DNA of 15,903 nucleotides from DATFYP01 sp035626235 (GTDB taxonomy: Archaea > Thermoproteota > Nitrososphaeria > Nitrososphaerales > Gagatemarchaeaceae), in assembly GCA_035626235.1 (NCBI GenBank), contig DASPOB010000035.1, forward strand, positions 1 through 15,903, in the 5' to 3' direction. Positions 6,802 to 13,585 of the stretch are shown piece after piece (position 1 is the first letter of the stretch; each line of letters opens with the position of its first letter). A model generated the notes under the pieces. It was not told the origin of the DNA. It saw nothing but the letters and a program-made list of their open reading frames with translations, and did not search any database. Both the position numbers and the translations under genes were made by a program.

Positions 6802-7011
6802 ATGGGTTTCCGTCGAAGCATCAGGCTCAGTCGCAGAGGCGCGCAACTCATAGAAGAAGCACTGCTGCTGTCAGTGGCCCTCGTGGCGCTCTCTCTCCTC
6901 GTCGGAGGAATAGAATCGATACTCAAGCAGAGCTCGAATTATACCGCGGACGTTTGGAGCTCAATTACGAACTCCCTGAGTAGCATATTCAGCAGCCTGT
7001 TTCATTGGTGA
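6802..7011 (+). CDS. Short type IV pilin with class III signal peptide (Flp-like)
   Basis: The 69-residue precursor has a basic leader (FRRSIRLSRRG), then AQLIEEALLLSVALVALSLL. Cleavage after G13 gives Ala at +1 and Glu at +5, the hallmark of type IV pilins processed by an archaeal prepilin peptidase. The hydrophobic stretch runs from about residue 19 to 38, and the mature protein is only about 56 residues, close in size to bacterial Flp/Tad pilins. A sequon (NYT) follows the helix and the C-terminus ends in aromatic residues (SLFHW). The ATG at 6802 follows a TATA-like box at the leaderless distance. The stop overlaps the next gene. No prepilin peptidase gene is present in the window. It is probably the major subunit of the filament. 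Confidence 0.85.
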   Translation: MGFRRSIRLSRRGAQLIEEALLLSVALVALSLLVGGIESILKQSSNYTADVWSSITNSLSSIFSSLFHW

Positions 7012-8750
7012 GAGCCGTGCAACCGGCGCGTGAGCTACTCTCTCGGGTATCATGGCGTCTGCGACCGCAGGTGGGTATTGGGCTGGAAGAGCTCAGGATT
7101 GCTGAGGACAAATACGTCGTGGCCTCTGAGGGTTCCAAGGCCCGGAACATGGCGATGTTCAGGGTTGGGGTTCCCGACCTTGGCGAAGACCCGAAGGTCG
7201 ACTACTCGGCTGCCCTGAGGACGACTCTGCAGCAACAGAGGATGCGCAGCCTCTTCGAAGGGCTACGTAGGGCTGCGGTCCCTTTCGTCTACGTCATGCT
7301 GATGAATCAGACGGAGAAGCAGGAGCAGGCTCCACCGGTGCTGGAGTTCGACCTCGTGGTCGGGACCTGGGTAGACACCAAGAAGAAGGAGGAGCCAGGC
7401 CCAACGCTCGAACAGAGGGCCAGCATCCTGTCGGCAACATTGAGCGTCGCGCTTCCAACCGCGACGATCGTGCGGCTGGTGCGGGCCGAATTAGCCGAGT
7501 TCGTGAAATCTGCACTGCTGCCCGGTGGGAGGGCCCTGCCCCAGGCCGGGTCCCCAGGGATCGCCGGCGCCCTGTGCTCCTTTGACGAGATGTCACCCGT
7601 CGCAGCTGGCATCGAGCAGGTGCCAGAGTTCTACGTTCCTAACGCCGCTGAATCTGGGACCGACGGAATACTGCTAGGCTCTGTGAGGTCCGGGGGGAAG
7701 GTATTCCACGAATTCAGACTGCAGATGGAAGACTTCAAGCGGCACGTCAGCATACTGGGCATGACTGGATCAGGTAAGTCGACAACGGCCGCAACAATTG
7801 TGAGGCAGATCGTGGAGGCTGGGCTCCCTACATTAGTCCTTGACTGGCACAACGAGTATGGAGCCGTTGTTGCGGAGGGGGGCGGCAAGGTCGTCGCCCC
7901 TGGAAAGGACGACTTCACCCTAAACCCCCTCGAGGTGGGTCCGGGTACAGACCCCGTGGAGCACATTGCGATGGTCTCGGACATTTTCTCTGACATCTAC
8001 CACTTCACCCACCCGCAGGCTTACATGTTCAGGAACGCCCTGCAGAAGCGCCTCAGCGAGACCCCGGCCGATGAGGTCCCAACCATCTCTGCTCTCGTAA
8101 AGACTATCGAGGCGTACCCTCTCAGATCGGCCTACGATAACGAGACGAAGGTTGCACTTCTCAGAAGACTCGTTCCACTTACCCAAGGGCAGCCTGGAAA
8201 GGCGCTTGGAGGGTCCGGCCCGCTGGAGTTGGGGGAACTCCTTGGCACCGTCGTGTGCATCGAGCTGGGCCACATGAGAGACGTCCAATCCAGGGCGGTC
8301 TTCTCGGACGTCGTGTTGAAGATGATTTACGAGGAGAAGGTCAGGAAGAAGGGAACCCTTGACCACCTGACGGTGATCGAGGAGGCCAGGAACATTGCAC
8401 CCGCCAGGAGGGCCGAGGATCCCCCAACGGTGGGGGAAAGGATGATTTCAGAACTCCGGAAGTTCGGCGAAGCAATGATGTTCGTGGCACAGTTCCCGAC
8501 TCACGTAGCGTCCGAAATAGTCAAGAACTCAGGGACAAAAATCGTACACAGGCTCGCGTGGCCTGACGACGTTGCGCTCCTCGGAGACTCATTGGGGCTC
8601 AATCAGAAGCAACGCGAGCACCTCACCAGGCTGAGGGTCGGCGAGGCGGTCGTCGGACTCTCGAGGCTCCAAAAGCCCATCCTCATCCAAGTGAATTCGG
8701 ACTACCCCACTCACGAAAGCAGTGTCCTGAGCTTCAGGCCCGAGTCGTAG
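7008..8750 (+). CDS. HerA/VirB4-like hexameric ATPase coupled to the pilin gene
   Basis: Members of this family are ring ATPases that pump or remodel DNA (HerA in end resection, CedB in crenarchaeal DNA import, VirB4 in conjugation). Counting from GTG 7008, the 580-residue protein has an N-terminal region of about 240 residues that I do not recognise. Walker A GMTGSGKST follows at 251-259, then DWHNEY at 279-284 (the HerA-type DxHxEY box) and Walker B HLTVIEEAR at 453-461, where Glu458-Glu459 replace the usual Asp-Glu. KFGEAMMFVAQFPTHV near 484-499 fits the sensor region and GTKIVHRLAWPDDV the family's C-terminal arginine region. GTG 7008 makes a GTGA overlap with the pilin stop; TTG 7005 is an alternative start. 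The tight coupling implies a role in the pilus system rather than general repair. No nurA or mre11 gene is adjacent. The 3' end overlaps the convergent kinase gene by 40 bp. Confidence 0.85.
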   Translation: MRAVQPARELLSRVSWRLRPQVGIGLEELRIAEDKYVVASEGSKARNMAMFRVGVPDLGEDPKVDYSAALRTTLQQQRMRSLFEGLRRAAVPFVYVMLMNQTEKQEQAPPVLEFDLVVGTWVDTKKKEEPGPTLEQRASILSATLSVALPTATIVRLVRAELAEFVKSALLPGGRALPQAGSPGIAGALCSFDEMSPVAAGIEQVPEFYVPNAAESGTDGILLGSVRSGGKVFHEFRLQMEDFKRHVSILGMTGSGKSTTAATIVRQIVEAGLPTLVLDWHNEYGAVVAEGGGKVVAPGKDDFTLNPLEVGPGTDPVEHIAMVSDIFSDIYHFTHPQAYMFRNALQKRLSETPADEVPTISALVKTIEAYPLRSAYDNETKVALLRRLVPLTQGQPGKALGGSGPLELGELLGTVVCIELGHMRDVQSRAVFSDVVLKMIYEEKVRKKGTLDHLTVIEEARNIAPARRAEDPPTVGERMISELRKFGEAMMFVAQFPTHVASEIVKNSGTKIVHRLAWPDDVALLGDSLGLNQKQREHLTRLRVGEAVVGLSRLQKPILIQVNSDYPTHESSVLSFRPES

Positions 8751-9301
8751 TTGGCGGTCCAATCCACCCTTGGCACAGGCTCTTCCCCGCCCCTCAACAC
8801 CTCAGCTGCGGACGCTGCCGCCTCCGCAGGGGTGAAGTACGTAGTGTCCACTTCGAAGGTCTTGCTCTTTCCGAAGACTCGGAACGCGTCAGAAGCGATC
8901 AGGCCAATCAGCTCCGCCTCCAAGTTGTCGACCAGCTGCTGGGGAGGATAGCCACGCGCAAGCAGCCTTTCCTTGAGGACAGTGGGCTCGCATCTTAGGA
9001 CCGCCACCCGTTCCACGGAAGCCCTGCTGAAGACGTAGGGGAAGAGGTGCCCGTAGACAACGGCCGGATGACGGAGAGCGGAGGCGAGTCTCCTCTTCAG
9101 GGCTCCTGTGTCCACCTGACCGCTGTCGCCTCCGATCAGGCCATAGGAGCGGGCAAGGTCGTTCAGGGCCATGCATGGGAGACCCAGCGAGCTCGCCAGG
9201 ATCGGTGCGATTGACTTTTTCCCTGTGCCTGGGGTGCCTGTGATGCCTACTACACCGTGTAATTCGGATTTTCTCGCCGAGTGCTCATGCCCCTTGTGCA
9301 T
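8711..9301 (-). CDS. AK6/Fap7-like adenylate kinase
   Basis: This family couples ATP hydrolysis or AMP phosphorylation to late maturation of the small ribosomal subunit. The 196-residue protein has a P-loop GTPGTGKKS at 22-30, an LNDLARSYGL segment at 46-55 matching the NMP-binding part, VDTGALKRRL (63-72), VLRCEPTVLKERLLARGY at 101-118 and a DNLEAELIGLI helix at 125-135, all in AK6 order. It is oddly normal elsewhere but carries Lys29 after the catalytic P-loop lysine, where Ser or Thr usually binds magnesium. The ATG at 9301 lies 17 bases inside the msrA gene, so the pair is probably co-transcribed. The 3' end overlaps the HerA-like gene in the convergent direction. Confidence 0.85.
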   Translation of the reverse strand: MHKGHEHSARKSELHGVVGITGTPGTGKKSIAPILASSLGLPCMALNDLARSYGLIGGDSGQVDTGALKRRLASALRHPAVVYGHLFPYVFSRASVERVAVLRCEPTVLKERLLARGYPPQQLVDNLEAELIGLIASDAFRVFGKSKTFEVDTTYFTPAEAAASAAEVLRGGEEPVPRVDWTANYDSGLKLRTLLS

Positions 9302-9845
9302 GGACTGATTCCTTCAGCTTGGACTTCCAGTGCGCCCTGAATTTCGCAAGCTTCGGCGCGATGACCGACTGGCAATAAGGCTTGGAAGGGTTCCTCCTGT
9401 AGTAGTCGCGGTGGTAGTCTTCAGCCGGGTAGAACGCCGCCAGTGGAGCCACCTGAGTGACTATGGGGTTGCGGAACACCTTCTCTGACTCAAGCTCGTT
9501 GATGATTCGCTCGGCCTCTCGTTTCTGCTCGTCACTGCCGTAGAATATCACCGACCTGTACTGGGTTCCCTGATCTGCGCCCTGTCTGTTAAGAGTGGTC
9601 GGGTCGTGGGTGGAGAAGAAGACCTCAAGCAGCTCCCTGTAGGTGATCACGGATGGGTCGAAGGAGACCTGGGAGACTTCGGCGTGCCCCGTGGTGTCGG
9701 TGCAGACATCCTCGTAGGTCGGGTTTGCCGTTGTCCCTCCGGCGTATCCCGGCACCACTTTGGTAACCCCCTGGAGCTCGGAGAAAACAGCCTCTGAACA
9801 CCAGAAGCAACCGCTCCCGAACGTGGCCACCTCCACGCTAGACAA
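9285..9845 (-). CDS. msrA: Peptide methionine sulfoxide reductase MsrA
   Basis: MsrA reduces methionine-S-sulfoxide in oxidised proteins, probably recycled by thioredoxin. From TTG 9845 the protein has 186 residues. It has the GCFWC signature at 12-16 with catalytic Cys13, then GYAGGTTANPTYEDV, GHAEVSQVSFDP, FFSTHDPTTLNRQGADQGTQYRS split over conserved blocks, YPAEDYHRDY and a possible resolving Cys158 in KPYCQS. The frame stays open to ATG 9920, but that extension overlaps the upstream gene and adds no conserved sequence. TTG 9845 lies about 29 bases from a TATA-like box and puts the signature at the usual distance from the N-terminus. An alternative TTG is at 9854. Its end overlaps the AK6-like gene by 17 bases. 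Confidence 0.93.
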   Translation of the reverse strand: MSSVEVATFGSGCFWCSEAVFSELQGVTKVVPGYAGGTTANPTYEDVCTDTTGHAEVSQVSFDPSVITYRELLEVFFSTHDPTTLNRQGADQGTQYRSVIFYGSDEQKREAERIINELESEKVFRNPIVTQVAPLAAFYPAEDYHRDYYRRNPSKPYCQSVIAPKLAKFRAHWKSKLKESVHAQGA

Positions 9846-9870
9846 CCCTTTCAAGGTACCTCGACTCGAA

Positions 9871-9878
9871 TTAAAAGG
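9871..9878 (-). promoter_or_regulatory. TATA-like box for msrA
   Basis: The minus strand reads CCTTTTAA, embedding the TAA stop of the preceding gene, and is centred about 29 bases before the TTG at 9845. It suggests that msrA and the kinase gene can be transcribed separately from the genes upstream, and it decides the msrA start. Confidence 0.55.
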
Positions 9879-10827
9879 TCGCGGCGCCTGCGACCCTAAG
9901 ACTTCCCCCGTTAAGGTCAATTATGGCGGCCTTCATTCCGTCCCAGACCGGGACCGGCCACGGCAGTTGGGCCTTGATTCTCTGTGGCCCCTCATCCGAG
10001 GTCCGAGCCGTTACGATTTCACCGGCGAGCTGGAGGTGCAGGTCCCTGGAGACCAACTCCCGCCTATAGAAGGGAGACTTCGCGAACTCGAAGGTCGGCG
10101 AGTCAGAGAGCGTGAACGACCCATCGTCAAGCCAGCGGCTCCTTTCCAGGTCCTTGGGTTCGACCCCACGGAGCGAAAGGCCCACCCGGACCCCGCGCCC
10201 GGCCGATTCGAAGTCGACGTCGTTTACCTGGATTCCCTTCACGTCCGCCCTCAGGCCTGAAGGCCCGGGGACCGGGCGAAGCTGGTCGTGCACCGAGACC
10301 TCGCCGGAAAGAACGAAACCGAGGGCGACCGCGCCTACCCCCTTCACCGTGAACGCTCTGTCGACGTAGATGAGGGTCTTCTGTTTCGGGAAGTCATCCC
10401 TGGGGCAGACCGAGGAGAGGTTGATGGCCGACGACCCCGGCTGGCGCTCCTCGGGAAGGTATCTCGCAACCACGGTCCCATTCAGCGCCGAAGCCGCGAA
10501 CCCCGGGGTTGAACCACCATCCTCGAGCTCCAGGCTCCCCGGGAGGCCGAAGGCCCCCAGCAGGACTGCCAGCTCCCCGTCGGGCGTGGAAAGTCGCCCA
10601 TCCTTCGGAAAGAAGTAGAGGGCATGGTCGACAATCGAAGCGATTCGAGAATAGCCCTGAATTCTCTCGGGGTAGTCGGCTGTGTCAAGGAACGAGTAAC
10701 GCCTCCCCGCTTCAGTCCTGGTGTAGACGGAGATGCCCTCTGCTTCGCTCTTCTTCGCGACTTCTGATTCAAAGGTCGCCTTCACCTCCTGGTCTGTTCC
10801 GAAGACCCCCACGGTGATGCCTTCCAT
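9871..10827 (-). CDS. SelB-like elongation-factor relative with degenerate GTPase domain
   Basis: The 318-residue protein resembles archaeal SelB/EF1A in two parts. Residues about 1-125 look like a decayed G domain. VGVFGTDQEVK stands where the P-loop GxxxxGK[ST] should be, and the DTADYPERIQGYSRIASIVDHALYF stretch (48-72) sits where DxPGH and its helix normally lie. No NKxD motif is visible. Residues about 150-235 (LIYVDRAFTVKGVGAVALGFVLSG and VHDQLRPVPG, then VKGIQVNDVDFESAGRGVRVGLSL) form a typical EF-Tu domain 2 beta barrel, and a third beta domain probably follows. This matches the known archaeal SelB-like (SelBL) family, whose function is not established. It probably cannot bind GTP normally. 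The ATG at 10827 follows the peptidase stop by nine bases, so the two genes likely share an mRNA. Confidence 0.82.
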   Translation of the reverse strand: MEGITVGVFGTDQEVKATFESEVAKKSEAEGISVYTRTEAGRRYSFLDTADYPERIQGYSRIASIVDHALYFFPKDGRLSTPDGELAVLLGAFGLPGSLELEDGGSTPGFAASALNGTVVARYLPEERQPGSSAINLSSVCPRDDFPKQKTLIYVDRAFTVKGVGAVALGFVLSGEVSVHDQLRPVPGPSGLRADVKGIQVNDVDFESAGRGVRVGLSLRGVEPKDLERSRWLDDGSFTLSDSPTFEFAKSPFYRRELVSRDLHLQLAGEIVTARTSDEGPQRIKAQLPWPVPVWDGMKAAIIDLNGGSLRVAGAATF

Positions 10828-10836
10828 CGGGAGGCC

Positions 10837-12762
10837 CTACTTCCTGCGCTTGAGATGCTCGTCGAACCAGCGGATGTACTGGTTGAGCCTCGCGACCCTG
10901 TGCTTGGGCTTCCCGATGCGGGAAAGGTCGTGGTTCTCCCCCGGGAACAAGACAAGCTCGGCCTCCTTCCCAAGCCGCTTTAGGGCGGTGAAGAACTGAA
11001 GCCCATCGACCATCCAGCAGCGGTAATCCTCCATCGAATGCACCAGCATCAGAGGTGTTTCTACGTTCGGCGCATACCTCAGCGGGGAGTCGTTGAGGAG
11101 CTTCTCCTCAGCGCTCCAGGGGTCCCCTCCGACCTGGTCGAATGTGAAGTAGGGTCCGATGTCAGAGGTCCCCCAGAAGCTTATCCAGTTGGCGATGCTC
11201 CTGTCGGTTACCGCGGCCTTGAACCGGTTTGTGTGGCCGACCGCCCAGTTAGTCATGAAGCCGCCGTATGACCCCCCAGCGATTCCCAACCTGTCCCCGT
11301 CGATTTGAGGGAACCTCTTGAGGACGAAGTCAAGGCCTTCCATCAAGTCGTCGAAATCGCGTGTTCCGTACTGGCCCCTTATGTCGGCGAACTTCTCGGA
11401 GTAACCGTCGCTCCCCCGGGGGTTGAGGTATATCACGGCGTAGCCGGAGCCTGCGAAGACCTGGAACTCGTGCATGTACGAATAGCCGAAGGCGGTCTTC
11501 GGCCCCCCGTGGACATAGAGGACCCCTGGAACCTTGGATTTGCCCTCGGGGATCATCACCCACCCCTCGATCGGCTCGCCATCGCTGGCCTGAAAGCTCA
11601 CATGCTGGGGCTTGACGATCTTCAGCTCGTCGTGGACCTTCGCGTTGAGCGACGTCAGTGCCTTTTCTCTGCCGCCTGAGTAGTACAGCTCTTCCAGGTG
11701 CGAGTCATCCATGGCGGTGAAAGCGACGTTCCCTTCGTAGACATCGTATCCCTCTACGCTCCTGTCCCCTCCTAGCACGAGTTCCGGGTCGCGACCTGGT
11801 TTCACTCTGTAGAGCCTTGCGGAGCCTCCGTCTGCCTGGAGAAAGTAGACCCCCTCCCTCGACCAAACAAGGTTGCCGGGTCCGTGCGCCTTCGCCCGGG
11901 CGTCAGAGTTGAGCGTGTTCGCCTTGTTCCTGTCGACCCCTTCGACTCTCTCAAGCTTTCGGGAGCGAAGGTCGACGGTCCACACCCGTGTGTGAGACGC
12001 GAAGCCGGCCGGGAGGTCGTCGCCCGCTAGCGCAATCTGCCTGTCGTCAGGACTCCAGGCAAGTGAGCTAATCTCCATGTTCGAGCGCGTCAGCTTCCTT
12101 CTGCTCTTCCCGCTTGAGTCGACTACGAAGACATCTGCGATGTATGGTTTGATGTCGTCGGACGAGGCGAGATAGGCCACCCTCCTGCCGTCGTGTGACA
12201 CCGAAAACTCTGCGATGTCGAAGGACCCAGCCGTCAACTGGGTCAGCTTGCCCGACTCTACCTCGACTCTGAAGAGATGCTTGCGCCTGTTGTAGATGAA
12301 CCCGAGGCCGTTGAACCAGAATGTGAGCCTATCAATGACCTTCACGTCGTCCTTGGACTTCTTCGCAACGTAGGAGAGGAAGTAGACCGATTTCGAGTCG
12401 GGAGCCCACTGCGGGTTGTCCACCCCCTCCTCGGCCCGCCTCAGGAGCCTTGCCTCACCTCCGTTTGCCGAGATGACGTAGAGGGCGTTCCCCTTATCCT
12501 CCTTCTTCAGTCCCCTCCTCGAGAGGAAGAGGATGGAGCGACCGTCAGGAGACCACTTTGGGTCAGAGTCCTTCTTCCCTGTGGTGAATGAAGCGCATTT
12601 GCCCCCCTTGACCTCTGCGATGTAGACTTCGGAGTCGTAGGCGTCCTCGTCCAGATTGGCCCTCCTGGCAGAGAAGGCCACCCTCCTGCCGTCGGGGGAA
12701 AAGCTTGGGTCCGAGAGCATCGAATAGAGCTTGAAGTCGGCAGCTAAGACCGCCCGTGGCAT
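10837..12762 (-). CDS. S9-family serine peptidase (prolyl oligopeptidase / acylaminoacyl peptidase type)
   Basis: The protein would cleave dipeptides or acylated residues from short peptides in the cytoplasm. No signal peptide is visible. The 641-residue chain has an N-terminal beta propeller (about 10-370) with TolB/WD-like blades marked by recurring FSPDGRRVAF, WSPDGRSILF, WAPDSKSVYF, VSHDGRRVAYL and WSPDDRQIAL. The C-terminal alpha/beta hydrolase domain (about 385-640) contains VLYVHGGP for the oxyanion region, nucleophile Ser498 in GGSYGGF, Asp579 in HSMEDY and His611 in ENHDLS, so the catalytic triad is complete. Length is normal for S9C enzymes. The ATG at 12762 is 25 bases from a TATA-like box. 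The SelB-like gene follows after nine bases. Exact substrate preference cannot be read from the sequence. Confidence 0.93.
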   Translation of the reverse strand: MPRAVLAADFKLYSMLSDPSFSPDGRRVAFSARRANLDEDAYDSEVYIAEVKGGKCASFTTGKKDSDPKWSPDGRSILFLSRRGLKKEDKGNALYVISANGGEARLLRRAEEGVDNPQWAPDSKSVYFLSYVAKKSKDDVKVIDRLTFWFNGLGFIYNRRKHLFRVEVESGKLTQLTAGSFDIAEFSVSHDGRRVAYLASSDDIKPYIADVFVVDSSGKSRRKLTRSNMEISSLAWSPDDRQIALAGDDLPAGFASHTRVWTVDLRSRKLERVEGVDRNKANTLNSDARAKAHGPGNLVWSREGVYFLQADGGSARLYRVKPGRDPELVLGGDRSVEGYDVYEGNVAFTAMDDSHLEELYYSGGREKALTSLNAKVHDELKIVKPQHVSFQASDGEPIEGWVMIPEGKSKVPGVLYVHGGPKTAFGYSYMHEFQVFAGSGYAVIYLNPRGSDGYSEKFADIRGQYGTRDFDDLMEGLDFVLKRFPQIDGDRLGIAGGSYGGFMTNWAVGHTNRFKAAVTDRSIANWISFWGTSDIGPYFTFDQVGGDPWSAEEKLLNDSPLRYAPNVETPLMLVHSMEDYRCWMVDGLQFFTALKRLGKEAELVLFPGENHDLSRIGKPKHRVARLNQYIRWFDEHLKRRK

Positions 12763-12784
12763 GGGGACGGGTCGAGGCTGGGAA

Positions 12785-12791
12785 TCTTATG
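12785..12791 (-). promoter_or_regulatory. TATA-like box for the S9 peptidase gene
   Basis: CATAAGA on the minus strand is centred about 25 bases before the ATG at 12762. It lies in the 104-bp gap after the membrane-protein gene, which otherwise holds nothing I can identify, and suggests an independent leaderless transcript. Confidence 0.45.
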
Positions 12792-12866
12792 TCTTCTGTT
12801 GCAGTCAACGGACGATCCGCCTCAGCGTGGATGAGGGGAACCTCTCCGCCTGGGCTGCCCACCCGG

Positions 12867-13571
12867 CTAAGCGGCGGACCCTCCTGATGGTGTAGCGGCG
12901 AACGAGGGCCGGGCCCCTGCCAAAACCACAGCCCTGTTTGCGAACAGGTACACTGCGAACGCGAAAATGAGGAAGAGGGGAATCAGCAGCAAGTCGTTCA
13001 GTTCGGCGAATGTCTCTCCGAACCAAAACGTGGAGAAGGTGAGCAGAAGGCCTGCGACCACGACCTTCATGTTGGCCTGTTTCACCTTCCTGACCTGTGT
13101 CCTGAGGACATAGGTGGCGACTACCACGATGATCACGCCTGCGAAGAAGCCAATGCTCGCTGAGGCGTAGTCCACCGGTAGCAAACCAACCAGAACGATT
13201 GATGCCTCAAAAGCCTCGATTGCGCCAACAGAGAATCCCGTGTACATCAGGCCTCTTACGAAGACCTCGGGTTTGAAGCCCGTCGTCCTGCTGATGACCA
13301 CGGACCTTCGTGCGCTTCTTGCAAGTCTCAGTCCGAAGTAGAGCAGAAGCACACCACCGAACAATCGAACGTAAAGCAGCGGCAGAAGCGAAACTAGCCC
13401 TGCGACGAGGAATGTCGGTACGAGGATCACGATGGCCCCCAGAGCTACATAGAGGAAAGCCGATGACCTGCCCGACTCCGCAAAGAGCGCCAGGCCGACC
13501 GCCGCCGCTTCGACAAGCTCAAGGGTCGTGATTCCCGCGGCCGCGAGGAATATTCCGGTATCGAAGACCAA
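12867..13571 (-). CDS. Internally duplicated multipass membrane protein with two ExxEA motifs
   Basis: From TTG 13571 the protein has 234 residues and about six or seven membrane helices. It looks like two repeats. The first has TTLELVEAAAVGLALF, with Glu18 and Glu21. The second has VGAIEAFEASIVLVGL, with Glu119 and Glu122. Each is followed by a Ser-rich turn and a long hydrophobic helix. Paired acidic residues in the membrane at repeat-related positions recall metal transporters such as FTR1 (REGLEA) and the TMEM165/UPF0016 family. The arginine of FTR1 and the GDK motif of UPF0016 are absent, so transport of a cation is a guess. The frame is open to 13850 but that part overlaps the peptidase gene; TTG 13571 follows a GGAGGG (13578-13583) by six bases and lies 14 bases after the peptidase stop. 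It is probably co-transcribed with that peptidase. Confidence 0.72.
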   Translation of the reverse strand: MVFDTGIFLAAAGITTLELVEAAAVGLALFAESGRSSAFLYVALGAIVILVPTFLVAGLVSLLPLLYVRLFGGVLLLYFGLRLARSARRSVVISRTTGFKPEVFVRGLMYTGFSVGAIEAFEASIVLVGLLPVDYASASIGFFAGVIIVVVATYVLRTQVRKVKQANMKVVVAGLLLTFSTFWFGETFAELNDLLLIPLFLIFAFAVYLFANRAVVLAGARPSFAATPSGGSAA

Positions 13572-13577
13572 TCTAGT

Positions 13578-13583
13578 CCCTCC
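13578..13583 (-). promoter_or_regulatory. Shine-Dalgarno motif that fixes the membrane-protein start
   Basis: GGAGGG on the minus strand lies six bases before TTG 13571, in the short gap after the peptidase stop. It rules out the longer reading frame starting at 13850, whose extra 93 residues are polar and unlike a membrane protein N-terminus. Confidence 0.6.
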
Positions 13584-13585
13584 GG

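Noticed and set aside
9846..9920. Longer msrA start at 9920
   Set aside because: It overlaps the SelB-like gene, and a TATA-like box placed for the TTG at 9845 lies inside it.
13561..13573. The 13-base string tcgaagaccaatc shared with 15308-15320, making two successive genes begin TTG GTC TTC GA
   Set aside because: The similarity stops after four codons and the proteins are unrelated, so I treat it as coincidence.
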